DNA of 64,000 nt from Beroe forskalii (GCA_011033025.1 WFMF01000133.1:359356-423355); one strand, 5' to 3'. Shown: positions 1-14,760, counted from the stretch's first letter. The notes: generated from the sequence alone by a model not told the origin. Made by a program: numbers and translations.

Positions 1-228
1 AGCAATAGGCTGCACTCAGCAGTGATGAAACAGTGAGTAATAGGCTGCACTCAGCAGTGATGAAACAGTGAGTAATAGGCTGCACTCAGCAGTGATGAAA
101 CAGTGAGTAATAGGCTGCACTCAGCAGTGATGAAACAGTGAGTAATAGGCTGCACTCAGCAGTGATGAAACAGTGAGCAATAGGCGGCACTCAGCAGTGA
201 TGAAACAGTGAGTAATAGGCGGCACATG
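1..228. repeat. 35-bp minisatellite in the 3' region of an upstream GPCR copy
   Basis: About six and a half direct copies of a 35-bp unit that carries the motif CTCAGCAGTGATGAAACAG. The same unit occurs at the end of the intact GPCR gene (7090-7245), where 36-nt versions are coding and the motif ATG AAA CAG TGA gives the stop. Here each unit carries that stop, so the array is probably 3' UTR of a paralogous GPCR whose body lies left of the window. Confidence 0.85.
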
Positions 229-470
229 CAGAGAAGGTGATGTCAGCACACAGTAATGGAAAATAGAATAGCTGAATAGGGAGAGAAGTAGGGTGATGAA
301 GCATCTGAACGATCAGAACTTGAAGTTGAGACGAAACTCCGAAAAACGGGTAGATATAAACGTGTCATAAGCCATGTCATCAAACATGTGACTGACACCA
401 CTACAGCAATAATATTCACCAGTATCTGATATTTTTCCTCCCAAGTTCAATAAAACCCTTTATTTTCCAA
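229..470 (+). other. 3' UTR remnant of GPCR paralog with poly(A) signal
   Basis: This stretch is nearly identical to 7283-7526, the 3' UTR of the intact GPCR. It includes the AATAAA hexamer at 449-454 (partner at 7512-7517). The match shows that the GPCR locus is tandemly duplicated, with the coding part of this copy outside the window. Confidence 0.8.
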
Positions 471-1601
471 CTACCCCTGCCCCTGCACTCGTGGCTTGAG
501 CGTGCCCGAGCCGAATAACCACGTGACTAGCGCACGTGATGCCCTCTCAACCAGTCACATAGGATATCCTGCTGAGCACCGTGCTTGTGAAGCAAGCACC
601 AGAACTTGTATCGGATAGCAAGCCGTTAAATAACTTTCGGTGAATCGATATCTCACTGCTCACGGCTGGAACAATGCCAAAGAGGTGCAGCAGTCCGAAG
701 GAAGAAGCGTGCGGTATGCAACTATGTAGGTCTTGCACGGAAAATAGGCGATTTAACGTGATCAATTCGCTATTCGAAACAAGAAATCTGACGTAATTTT
801 TACTTTCTAAGCTGAATTTATGCGAGAGATAACCCAAGTTGTCAGTTACCTTGCTTGGTTAAATAGGCATAGGTAGTTGTTACATTTGTCAAAAATTTAG
901 CCGAAATTCGGCACTTATTTCATATTTCAAATTAAGGAAAATCGAAATGTTTATGAAATCACAACAGAATTCACGCTTTCGAAAATTTTTCCTGATTTTG
1001 AGACATAATCTCACGAAAATTGTAATTATCCCTGGGCTTTTGAAAAATTCATTACATTCGTCGTTTAAAAATTCGTTACGTGCGTATAATAGTACTGTGT
1101 AACAACTATGTAAAATAAGTGCGTCACTTAATTCGTGCGACCTGTGCACTAATAACTAATTAGTAGGAGTTTTAATGAACAGAAATTCCAAAAACGCATT
1201 TCCAAAATCTCATTGATAAGTTATAAGTACTGAGGTAACCTGTTATATTAATTATAGACAACAGCACTACAACAAAGTTCAAATTAAAGATGATTCTACT
1301 TCCTTCGATATAGTTCTGTGAGGCATGTCTGTTGCGTATTGCAGCTGCTCCTCCAGCCGTAAGATATCTCAGGGTATCTCACCGTATCTATTACGCTGTG
1401 TCACGTGCGATGATGATGCGTATCACGTGATCACGAAATTATTACGTACAATCACAGGACAGTACCATGTGGGCACATGAATGAACTGCTATTGGTTAAG
1501 AGTTGTTGCGTGTTGGAAAATAAGAGCGTTATTGGTCGGCTGATATCATCTCGTGGCTTCGCCACTCGATGATATCAGCCGACCAATAACTACTCATTTT
1601 G
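461..1601. other. ~1.1-kb insertion relative to the second duplicate, no gene seen
   Basis: The duplicated flank continues at 1602 (matching 7535 onward), so about 1.1 kb is extra in this copy. It holds only short ORFs with no recognisable domain, several CACGTG motifs, and a perfect-stem hairpin near its right end (1528-1590). I found no clear terminal repeats. It could be an insertion here or a deletion in the other copy. Confidence 0.5.
1528..1590. repeat. Inverted repeat (hairpin) with GGCTTCGCC core
   Basis: Arms of about 22 bp (GTTATTGGTCGGCTGATATC and its complement) flank a core TCGTGGCTTCGCCACTCGA that is itself palindromic. The CGAAGC-type core recurs in hairpins at 50.8 and 51.66 kb. 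Confidence 0.9.
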
Positions 1602-2349
1602 TAACGGATAACGGCGATTTATTTGTCTATCAGTCTATCAGTCAATTTCCCTTGCATCGATGTTTTTCCGAATCAGCTGAAAATTTCCAGACTATTTCTG
1701 CAAGACATAAGTAAGACATTAGTGATGCCAGAATTCCGATATCACCCATTTATCTTCGTTTATGAGGGTCAAAAGTTTTTGAAACTTAAAATGATCTAAG
1801 GGTAAAAACGGCCGTTCACTACAACTAAGCTTAAATCACCATAGAGGTCTCATGATTAAGATTTTAGCAAATTTATAATATGCATATGAATATTTCTGAT
1901 TTATTTGAAAATTAAATTCACCTGCACATCGAAATTCTTAATTTAATCAAGCGATAACCAATAAGTCGACCATTGGAAAATTCAAAGCCAGACATATTTC
2001 GGTACCATTTGGAATATCTTAGGGCATGCGATTAATTCTACTCTGTATATTCTTATCTTAATCAGCTCAACTTACAAATTCTTGAAACAGTCAATGAACA
2101 GCGAGAACAACACCTGGCAAGACCTCCAGCTAACGATTTAATTAATCAAATAAGAGAACGAATTAAGCGATAAAATTACAAAAATCATGCATCATGGGAA
2201 ACCAGAGAACACATCGTTCCTTTCATTCTTTTTGCCATCCATTTTGGACAACCAGGACAAATGCTAGGCATAGGCATTGAAACTTTCTGCACCAGTTAAA
2301 AATCTTTGCAGTCTTTACCCTTTTTCTCCTCATCAATTTTGTTGTTTCT
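1602..2349. repeat. Tandem-duplicated flank, copy 1
   Basis: Matches 7535-8292 over about 750 bp with scattered single-base changes and small indels. The alignment stops at the assembly gap. In the other copy the sequence runs on into an unidentified ORF region. No coding potential is evident in this stretch. Confidence 0.85.
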
Positions 2350-2449
2350 NNNNNNNNNNNNNNNNNNNNNNNNNNNNNNNNNNNNNNNNNNNNNNNNNNN
2401 NNNNNNNNNNNNNNNNNNNNNNNNNNNNNNNNNNNNNNNNNNNNNNNNN
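2350..2449. other. Assembly gap (100 N)
   Basis: A run of exactly 100 N, a conventional placeholder for a gap of unknown size. The left side matches the GPCR-downstream duplicate and the right side matches an inverted repeat-family fragment, so the real junction is hidden. Confidence 0.99.
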
Positions 2450-2660
2450 CCGTAAAATCGCTAAATAACATTTCCATGTGTTGGATTATATCTCGAAAGT
2501 TAGCACATAGACCTACCAATTTTGACGTTTCTATATTCTTTGGGTCAAGCTTGACTTAACTGAAAAGTTTCTTTAAAATCTGACTAGTAGTTTTCGCAAA
2601 ATTGTTGTACCAAAACACCTTACTTTCGGCAGTATTGTTGGTACACTTTCGATTTATGTC
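2450..2660 (-). repeat. Fragment of the 20/39-kb repeat family, inverted
   Basis: The reverse complement closely matches 20430-20640 and 39590-39790 (shared text includes TTTCGAGATATAATCCAACA). It is therefore a third dispersed copy of the ~165-bp degenerate repeat family, cut by the gap at its left edge. Confidence 0.85.
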
Positions 2661-2668
2661 CTACTGAA

Positions 2669-2698
2669 TTTTTCGCGTTACGCATTTGTCTGCGTAAC
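2669..2698. repeat. Short hairpin, CGCGTTACGCA stem
   Basis: CGCGTTACGCA and TGCGTAACGCG pair around a short loop. It lies next to the inverted repeat fragment and may mark an element end. Confidence 0.7.
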
Positions 2699-2699
2699 G

Positions 2700-3919
2700 C
2701 GCGAACAACATTTAATGAGGGAACGCGCATTAATCTGCGCGGCTCGTTCGACCACTCTTATATACTACCCTTATTGACGACCCTTATTGACCGATGAGCA
2801 CACATACCAGTAAACTGATAGTGATAGCCATGAAGTTAAATATTGATATTCTATGCTTGCTGACTCGGAGTCCCAACGACGTGCGACTGAGAGGGTCGAA
2901 GGCGCGAGTCCGAGGACCAAACGGTCCTCGGGCTCACGCCCAGTGCACCCACGGCCCTCGCAGTCCCCGCGTCGTTCGCCGTCCAATGCTCGCCCTCGGG
3001 AAACAAACCGCGAAGGGGTTTACATAAGCATTGCCAGTGCAGCCCCCCAATAAAAATTGAAAATGAGTAAACAAATTGAAAATGAGTAATTACATTCAGT
3101 CACAAAAATACTGCCAAGTTCAAATTATACTTTATAGTTTTACTTTTAGATTCATGACATAAAGAAAAAAAAGTTTATTTCATAAAAACTAATTTATCAT
3201 AAAGGATAAAGCTTGATTTGAATATCAATTACAATAATCACATATCTTTATCTGATTCTGAATCAAAACTAAATAGATTTTACCTAATTAAGGTTTATTA
3301 TCATGTGCAAATTGAGTTTGACACATGTTAAACGCATCAAAAGGATGGTGAAATTTCCACGCAACTTCCGTACGACTACGTACGTGACACTCATTTCAAA
3401 ACATAAAAATAAAATCACGTTTTTACACAGTGAATTAGGCTTGAAATTTCTCTTCAGAATGATTGGTATCATATCACCGCCGCCTGAGGATATCAGTTCT
3501 CTGTTGCATGTCAACATAAAAATTTTAAACCGATTACGTCAAATATTCCACGTCACATATCAACCAAATCCAATAAAAATCATTCTGCCATTTTCAATTC
3601 CAAAACGTGTGGCACCGTATACGTAAGTGCTCTATTATAAGTATATCGCTGTTAATCAGTATCACGTAAGTGCAAATATAAACGCACGAGTGGGAATTTC
3701 AGAATTATTCTCATATGCGGCTCAAAATATGTGCAACAAAGATCAAGATGTCGCCATACCCAAGAATGACTTAGAAATTTCTAATAATGCATGATTTTTA
3801 CGTGCGCGATTCAATTTCTAATTTAGCAGTATAATCATTAATCATGCATGCACATTGCATACGCGCGACTTGAAATGTTTAAAGTATATCTCGATCAGCC
3901 CACAAAACTTAAATATACA
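2700..3919. other. Intergenic stretch with a GC-rich island (2870-3020)
   Basis: Mostly AT-rich. A TATA-like TATATACTAC lies near 2758. The GC-rich island at 2870-3020 is open in two frames (Arg/Pro/Ser-rich, with a stop near 3050), but I recognise no domain. It could be a promoter/first exon or a mobile-element end. The rest shows no feature. Confidence 0.4.
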
Positions 3920-6050
<2,131 letters not shown>

Positions 6051-6061
6051 GGTTGAAGGAA

Positions 6062-7198
6062 ATGAATTCCTCGGACTGCGGAAATCCGTTAGAAGACAGC
6101 GAAAACTACGCCAAGAAATCTACTGTTCTGCAAACAGCCGTCAGCCTCATCTTAGCAGGCTTTAGCATCCTGGCAAACATTGTTTCACTCTCATTCTTCC
6201 TTCAAACCCCCAAGAAATGCCTGGCTAACCGTCTTTTCATCCTGCTAAACGTCTTGGACTTGCTGATCTGCACGCTCTTCGCAGTGGAAACAGCCTTTCT
6301 GCTCTGGTATGAAGACAGGGGGACGGTGGAATCAGTGCTCCGGTCCGCTATCCTGGACTCCCTGCTCTACTTCGTGATTGCCGAGTACATTATCTTCGTT
6401 ATCTGTGTGATGAGTGTAACCCGGACCATATCCCTGGTAAAACCCCTGTACGTGATTAGCGATAGGGCAGTGGCCATCTCCCTCACCACTCACTTCACCT
6501 ACGTGATGGTCAAGGAAACGTCCCTCCTCCTCACCCATATCACGTACCCTCCTCCCTGCTACGAACTCCGAGTGAATAACCAGATCAGTCCGATATTACA
6601 CCTCATCACCGTGATACTGGGGGTTGTCGTAGTGGTGGTGTCAGGGGTACTGAGTGGTGTCAAGTTGTACGCCACTGACACCACGTTGTCAGAAGGAAGA
6701 GGAAGAGGACAGGTGGATGCTTGTAAGAGGCAAGCTGCTGTTACCATCATCATCCTGTCAGCTGTTTTCGTCACTATCAGCGCTTTCTTCTTAGGAATAA
6801 CAATAACTCTACTTGTGTCTGATAAAAAACGCGAGGAGAGGAATTCGGAGGAGAACTTGGAGCAGCGCGAGGAGGGTGGAAACTTGACTTCACATGGAGG
6901 AGGTGACATGACGTCCGAGGGTGGATATCACCTGCGTAAGATACTGGACGAGGTTCTGAGATACGCACTACCCCTCACCGCAACAATTGATCCCGTGGTG
7001 TTCTACCTCAGGCAAGAGAAGCTCAGGAGATATGTGGCAAGTTTGTCGCAGAGATTTGGACTTACGAAGCGATTCAGTAGGGATAAAACACTGGCACTCA
7101 ACAGTGATGTAATTGTGACAAATAGGGCTGCACTCAGCAGTGATGTAACTGTGAACAATAAGGCTGAACTCAGTAGTGAACTAGTGATGAAACAGTGA
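6062..7198 (+). CDS. Rhodopsin-like (class A) GPCR, intronless, orphan
   Basis: A 378-residue seven-helix protein in one exon. The first ATG is at 6062, just after a CAG that could be a 5'-UTR acceptor. Predicted helices: TM1 24-47 (with ILANIV), TM2 57-82 (LNVLDLL, D66), TM3 98-122, TM4 about 131-150, TM5 176-202, TM6 225-252, TM7 294-317. The DRY position reads T-R-T (120-122) followed by ISLVKPL. The NPxxY position reads D-P-V-V-F-Y (310-315). The N-terminus has an NSS glycosylation site. The third loop after TM6 is long and Glu/Gly-rich. The last ~35 residues are a repeat-derived Ser/Asn/Val tail. The ligand is unknown. The gene lies inside a glutathione reductase intron on the opposite strand, and a paralog's tail opens the window. 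Confidence 0.85.
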   Translation: MNSSDCGNPLEDSENYAKKSTVLQTAVSLILAGFSILANIVSLSFFLQTPKKCLANRLFILLNVLDLLICTLFAVETAFLLWYEDRGTVESVLRSAILDSLLYFVIAEYIIFVICVMSVTRTISLVKPLYVISDRAVAISLTTHFTYVMVKETSLLLTHITYPPPCYELRVNNQISPILHLITVILGVVVVVVSGVLSGVKLYATDTTLSEGRGRGQVDACKRQAAVTIIILSAVFVTISAFFLGITITLLVSDKKREERNSEENLEQREEGGNLTSHGGGDMTSEGGYHLRKILDEVLRYALPLTATIDPVVFYLRQEKLRRYVASLSQRFGLTKRFSRDKTLALNSDVIVTNRAALSSDVTVNNKAELSSELVMKQ

Positions 7199-7245
7199 GC
7201 AATAAGGCTGCACTCAGCAGTGATGAAACAGTGAGCAATAAGGTG
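7090..7245 (+). repeat. Minisatellite spanning the GPCR stop codon
   Basis: Units of 36 nt (12 codons, LSSDV-like) make up the C-terminal tail. After the TGA at 7196-7198 a 35-nt version continues into the 3' UTR. The 35-nt form is the one amplified at 1-228. Confidence 0.85.
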
Positions 7246-7511
7246 GCGCTGTCACTATGCCATTAAAGGATAGATTCAAAGGAGATTTTCACAGAGAAGG
7301 TGATGTCAGCACACAGTAATGGAAAATAGAATAGCTTAATAGGGAGAGAAGTAGGGTGATGAAGCATCTGAACGGTCAGAACTTGAAGTTGAGACGAAAC
7401 TCCGAAAAACGGGTAGATATAAACGTGTCATAAGCCATGTCATCAAACATGTGACTGACACCACTACAGCAATAATATTCACCAGTATCTGATATTTTTC
7501 CTCCCAAGTTC

Positions 7512-7517
7512 AATAAA
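7512..7517 (+). terminator. Poly(A) signal AATAAA of the GPCR gene
   Basis: The canonical hexamer lies about 310 nt after the stop, conserved in the paralogous 3' UTR at 449-454. Confidence 0.7.
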
Positions 7518-7534
7518 ACCCTATTTTGTACCGG

Positions 7535-8292
7535 ATAACGGCGATTTATTTGTCTATCAGTCTATCAGTCAATTTCCCTTGCATCGAGATCTTAAATTTA
7601 ATGTTTTTCCGAATCAGCTGAAAATTTCCAGACTATTTCTGCAAGACATAAGTAAGACATTAGTGATGCCAGAATTCCGATATCACCCATTTATCTTCGT
7701 TTATGAGGGTTAAAAGTTTTTGAAACTTAAAATGATCTAAGGGTAAAAACGGCCGTTCACTACAACTAAGCTTAAATCACCATAGAGGTCTCATGATTAA
7801 GATTTTAGCAAATTTATTATATGCATATGAATATTTCTGATTTATTTGAAAATTAAACTCACCTGCACATCGAAATTCTAAATTTAATCAAGCGATAACC
7901 AATAAGTAGACCATTGGAAAATTCAAAGCCAGACATATTTCGGTACCATTTGGAATATCTTAGGGCATGCGATTAATTCTACTCTGTATATTCTTATCTT
8001 AATCAGCTCAACTTGCAAATTCTTGAAACAGTCCAATGAACAGCGAGAACAACACCTGGCAAGACCTCCAGCTAACGATTTAATTAATCAAATAACAGAA
8101 CGAATTAAGCGAATAAAATTACAAAAAATCATGCATCATGGGAAACCAGAGAACACATCGTTCCTTTCATTCTTTTTGCCGTCCATTTTGGACAACCAGG
8201 ACAAATGCTAGGCATTTGAAACTTTCTGCACCAGTTAAAAATCTTTGCAGTCTTTATTACCCTTTTTCTCCCTCATCAATTTTGTTGTTTCT
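7535..8292. repeat. Tandem-duplicated flank, copy 2
   Basis: The partner of 1602-2349. It follows the GPCR 3' UTR directly here, without the 1.1-kb segment found in copy 1. It contains no supported gene. Confidence 0.85.
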
Positions 8293-8517
8293 TAACCCTA
8301 ATTCCCTATTCAAGCAATTACAAAATGCGTAGCTTTTCTGAATGTGGATGTTAACACCCCGCTGCCGGTCAAGGACGATGAAGACGAGATGTTTCACACT
8401 CCTCTAGACGAGGAAGCCTCGTCGGAGGAATGTTATATCTTCATTATATATCTCCGGGTATTGGCAGTCGACACAACCGTAATTCATGGGAAAAAACTCT
8501 CTGTACTTCTGTAGGCC

Positions 8518-8895
8518 ATGGAAAATCAGCGGTTCAGAGCAGAGAGTCTACCGTCCAGATTTGTAAGAATGGTGTGAGAGCAGTTAGGGTGTATTGTAAC
8601 GGAAGAGGGAGAATGTAAGTTGGAAGACTTGCATGATTTCTCCACGTTGTGCAACCGACTGCTAATAAGGATCGAGATGGCAGTCCAGGGATATGTACAC
8701 CAGATCTTGGAAGAGATCTTGGTTCCAACAGGTTCCCTGGACTGGCATTGGAACAGGATGCCTGAAAGCCTGCGGATAGAAAAGGACAGGGAAGGAGGCT
8801 CCAGGAAAGTTTTCCGAGAACTCCGGAAAAATTTTCGATTCTATGTAAACCAAAGATTTGGGGAATTCAGAAGGGCGGTACCCATCCAAACTTAG
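8518..8895 (+). pseudogene. Unidentified ORF with one in-frame TGA
   Basis: From the ATG at 8518 a single frame runs to a stop near 8895, broken only by TGA at 8575-8577. After the TGA it reads EQLGCIVTEEGECKLEDLHD and continues for about 105 residues, with a charged Arg/Lys/Glu-rich end. Upstream, 8341-8500 is open in the plus strand with an acidic stretch (KDDEDEM). I do not recognise the family. It may be a decayed element ORF, a gene fragment, or exons whose boundaries I cannot place. It directly follows the tandem-duplicated flank. Confidence 0.35.
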
Positions 8896-9590
8896 TCCGC
8901 AGAGACCATGTTAAACGAGCTTGCCACTGATGGGAACCTCAGTGACATCCTTGTCATCAATTTGGAAAGTTTGCTTTCCAAATTATGGTAGTTTACAAAT
9001 TTAGATGTGGGGGTGTCCAAAGTGTCGACACTTCGACACTGCGGCGCTCTTATGGAGATGCGCGACCGAGTAATGAAAAGATCTATAAGACTTGTGATGG
9101 AGATGATTTTTGAATTTCTAGTTTCAATTTTTGAAATATGAATAATTTGTGTTTTGTCACATTTCCCAATTTATCTTTTTACCGTATCCGCCTGTAAAAC
9201 CCTGCTCAAAATAAAGCTAAGTCAAAAGTTCAATTTTAATTCGAATTCAGGGTTTAAGTAGGGATTTTAATATTAGGGTTTGGATGCTGTGGGTTAGGTG
9301 GCGTGAGGTAAAACCTTAACAAATGGCTGAGGCTTGGGTTGGACCAAGGCTAAGGTTACGTTAAGTGCTGATCAAGTAAGCTAGCACACCGTACATGCAG
9401 TTTTACGGACACTGAAGCACTGAGACAGATGGAGCTTCTCGAGGCAGTACAACTAGTACAACTGATTCACCTTGGAGAAAGTGAAATTCATGACAGTTTG
9501 AAATTGAATTTTGCGAAATCTTATAATTGGTAATTATTAGTATAGTGTAGATTTGTTCGTTATAAACTCTTATGAATATGATAAACACAC
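8896..9590. other. Intronic stretch, nothing recognised
   Basis: AT-rich sequence with a degenerate GGTTTAGGG-like patch around 9250-9350. No domain, RNA gene or clear repeat was seen. Confidence 0.4.
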
Positions 9591-10960
<1,370 letters not shown>

Positions 10961-12030
10961 CACGTGCACGCTTCAAAATGTGTCTACAAAAGGACAAAAG
11001 ACGTTACTACGTACAAAAAAATAGTACAGTCATTTTAACCGTCGCGCTCTTTCTCATAACACGGGTTTTATAACAAGAAAACCACCGAGGACCATCACGA
11101 CTTTTTTTGTTTTTTTGTCCACGATCGTAGTCACTAGTCATAATACTCACAGGATTATCTAAAGAACTTGTCTTGCCGCCAAAATGTTGCACGAAAAAAT
11201 TGTAAATTCTAAGACAATTGTAAAAATTTTTCGACAATTCACATATTATGGCCATATTCTCATTTTGTCACCCAAATATAGGATAAAGACTCTGGGAATT
11301 CGCACATATTTTGCACTCGTAATTCTTTCTTTTGTTGATCAGTGCACAGCTCGTAATCTTTATGAAGAAAGGGTGTAAGGATAAAACATGATTAAGAATA
11401 AATCATGAGACTGCAGAAGTTTAGTAAAGCGCGAGAGGGTGTAAATTGGTTTTACCCGAAGCTAAATGGCAGGTTTTGTGCTGAGAGTCTGAAATAGCGC
11501 TTCCAAGTAAGGTTGCTTTCAAGTAAGGTTGCATTCAAGTGAGGTTGCTTTCAAGTAATGTTGCAAATAGGACTGTGAAATGTGAATTCAGTAGGTTTAA
11601 TTCACAGCCTTTCGTGGCCCTTATTAAATCGCCACCTAGAGGTCTGATGTCTGACCAAAAATCCTGAAAATCTATAGTTTAATGCCCGATTGAAGTTGGA
11701 GACTAGAGTGAACCTTTTCAGGTCATTCCTGCGATGAGACACGGGTGACTTCAGAATATGTGAATACTGGAAGCACCCCTTTTTCTGCGTTTATGACGGA
11801 GTAAAATCACGGTTTATGGGCTAATAAACGGCCTTTAGTGGTCCTCAAATCGAGGTCTCAGGTTTCATGTCTGACCAGCGTGGCCAATTTCGAGATCTTA
11901 AGCCTTTCAAGAACCCATTTTTTTGGAAGAAGGAATTTTTGAGCCATTCAAATGACCATTTTACAGCACTACAGAGAGTCCTCAGGAAATTATCATACAG
12001 GTAGACTTACAAAGACTACCGTGGGCATTA
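10961..12030. other. Intronic stretch, nothing recognised
   Basis: There is a small direct repeat around 11495-11565 (TCAAGTAAGGTTGC three to four times). Otherwise no gene, RNA or element was identified. Confidence 0.4.
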
Positions 12031-12885
12031 GCAACACGTTACTATCTACTACACGTAACAACACGTTGATAGACGTAACAACACGTTACTCCACGTAACA
12101 ACTCGTTAATAGACGTAACAACACGTTACTAGACGTAACAACTCGTTAATAAACGTAACAACACGTAAGTAAACGTAACAACTTACTGCACGTAACAACT
12201 CGTTAATAGACGTAACAACACGTAAGTAAACGTAACAACAACTTACTGCACGTAACAACTCGTTAATAGACGTATTAACACGTAAGTAAACGTAACAACA
12301 ACTTACTGCACGTAACAACTCGTTAATAGACGTAACAACACGTAAGTAAACGTAACAACAACTTACGTAACAACAACTTACTGCACGTAACAACTCGTTA
12401 ATAGACGTAACAACACGTAAGTAGACGTAACAACACGTTACTGTCACGTAACAACACGTTACTAGACGTAACAACACGTTACTGTCACGTAACAACACGT
12501 TACTGCACGTAACAACTCGTTACTAGACGTAACAACACGTAAGTAGACGTAACAACACGTTACTAGACGTAACAACACGTTACTAGACGTAACAACACGT
12601 TACTAGACGTAACAACACGTTACTGCACGTAAAAACACGTTACTGTACGTAATAACACGTTAATACACGTTACTGCACGTGATATCAGGTTACTACACGT
12701 AACAACAAGTATCAACACGTTACTGCACGTAAAACACGTTACTAGACGTTACAATTGGTTACAACACGCAACAACACGTTACTAGACGTTACTAGCCGTA
12801 ACAAAACGTTGATACAGGTTACTAAATGTAACAACACGTTACTTCATGTAAAAACACGCTATTAAATGTATCAGCACGAAACTTT
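12031..12885. repeat. ACGTAACAACACGTTACT minisatellite with 60-bp higher-order unit
   Basis: About 45 copies of an 18-20 bp unit (ACGTAACAACACGTTACT and variants with CTCGTTAATAG). At 12170-12420 the variants form a ~60-bp higher-order repeat seen four times. The array decays towards 12880. The minus-strand ORF over it (LRVVTSINELL repeats) is an artefact. Confidence 0.95.
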
Positions 12886-13610
12886 ATTATTTCCATGCAC
12901 CACTTTATGTTGCCAGATTAAAAACTCTTGTTTCAATAAAGCAATAATGAAATAATGGATAGCCTGTAATAGTTCGATATATGATCATAGTTCGGTACCG
13001 TATCCATATTGATATATCCAATATCCATATGAAATATGAATGCTTTAATTAGTTATTTCCAATAGCTGGATCAGTGAACATACAATAGTTTTTTTTTCTT
13101 TTTTTCAAATTTCTATTGAATGAGTTGTTTCCATCGAATGAGTCATTGCAAAGTGATTTGACCATAAACTGGTGTTAACGACGAAGCATTGAAATTAACT
13201 GAAGTTCATTGGTACAGAGTCTTCTGCGCACGAACATCAACAACTGCAGCGGCGCATGCTATATTGTTATGCAGTCTGTCACATCCATTATTCAAGTTTT
13301 TGTGATTGAGATTTTATAAAGTCGAACCATTTATTTGACAAACGAGGCAATCAACACATGCTCGTCAACATGTACTTCAATCCCACCACACAAAACACGC
13401 GATAGTGGGTCATCATGGGCACCTTTGTCAGCTAAATACAAAATAAGTTATAACATTCTGTTTGAGATAAATCAACAAGAGTCCAAAAGTCAGACACAAT
13501 TCTATTCAAAAGGAAAGGGGGACTACTGTGTCACAAATGATGACCTTATATGACCGAATGATATACAGGCACCAGAAGACAGCTGCGTCAGCCACCTGAA
13601 CCAAGAGCCA
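12886..13610. other. Intronic stretch, nothing recognised
   Basis: AT-rich unique sequence. The 72-codon ORF at 13335-13553 has no recognisable domain. Confidence 0.4.
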
Positions 13611-13614
13611 TCGG

Positions 13615-13835
13615 GGAACGGACATTTCATCTCACGACACTTCATCTCACGAGCCTTTATCTCGCAATATGTCAACTCTACGCAAAAGTTAGGGCCTGGG
13701 TTAGGGTTAGGGTTTGGGTATGGGTTAGAGTTAGTGTTCCGGTTAGGGTTATGGTTAAGGTCAGGACAGGGAGATAGTGTCCTGAGATGAAATGTCCTGA
13801 GATGAAATGTCCTGAGATGAAATGTCGTACACCCG
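13615..13835. repeat. Fold-back element with degenerate TTAGGG core
   Basis: Two to three copies of CATTTCATCTCACGA on the left face three copies of GAGATGAAATGTCCT on the right. Between them lies a degenerate GGGTTAGGGTTAGGG tract (13686-13765). A related end (GAGGTGAAATGTCCATTCCC) lies next to CCCTAACC-type sequence at 23030-23160. Confidence 0.8.
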
Positions 13836-14760
13836 AGCCGTCTAGTTGGTTAGTTACGATCAGAGCTTGCAGAAGATTGTTGAGTACTACAAGTATTACA
13901 CTGTTTTTATGCTGTATTTGGAAGCAGTTGCAGATAAAATGAGTAATAAGAGTATGCCGAAGTAATTTTGAGTGTTGCATATCATTATTATACATTATTT
14001 TTGTGTGAAACATGCTGATTATACAGTACTTTCTTCCAAACATTGATTACCTCATTAACTCTGTGTCGATTATGTGTTATTGGGACAACCGTCCGTGTCC
14101 TACAAAAGAAAGTCTCACCCCCAGTCCCCCAATCAGTATTCAATAAGTTTGAAAAAAACTTTATGGAATTTTCGGACAAATGTCAGTGTCTGACAAATGT
14201 CCACAAAATTTCGTACTGGGTTTCGGACAACTTTCCATGTCGGAAAAATGCCGACTACCGGAAATTGAATCTTTAGCTCCCCGGTAGATGTTGTCCCAAC
14301 CTACCAGGCAATTCATGAAGAAGTTATTACTTTGGATAAAGTGCAAATGATAATGAAGTAATGAAATCAATTGGTTATAATATCAGAAGACTTATTACAA
14401 ACATCGCTGAAAGGCTAAAACTTTCAAAGGAACGAAATAGACAATAGTTCATACGGTTCAACTTCCTGGAGCTGGCCAATGCCTCAGATAACTCGAACGA
14501 AGAAATTCTTTAATAAGTCCTATAATTGTGTGATTGCAAATCATATTATTTAGTATCAAAATATTGATTTTGTTTCTGCAAAGTCGTATTTCTGTTAATT
14601 TTGAATAAACAACTATGGTTTGTTACTTTTGCAACTTGATCGAGTATTTGGTAAGATAAAAAATTAACATAAAGAACTTTGGTCGCTTGATCAATAACTC
14701 GAAAAGTCTAAAATCGGTTCACTTCTGCACCAATATTCTGCGATAAGTTAAAAGTTTTCT
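13836..14760. other. Intergenic stretch 3' of the PAN/Sushi gene
   Basis: Includes a short region with repeated GACAAATGTC/GACAACTTTCC phrases (14170-14250). No supported gene. Confidence 0.4.

Noticed and set aside
1-228. CRISPR-like array
   Set aside because: Repeats are contiguous without unique spacers, and the genome is eukaryotic.
6332-6968. Minus-strand ORFs over the GPCR
   Set aside because: Shadows of the GPCR coding frame.
12106-12498. 130-codon ORF with LRVVTSINELL repeats
   Set aside because: Pure translation of the 18-20 bp minisatellite; no start context or non-repeat domain.
13686-13765. True interstitial telomere or chromosome end
   Set aside because: The TTAGGG repeats are few and degenerate, and inverted non-telomeric ends frame them.
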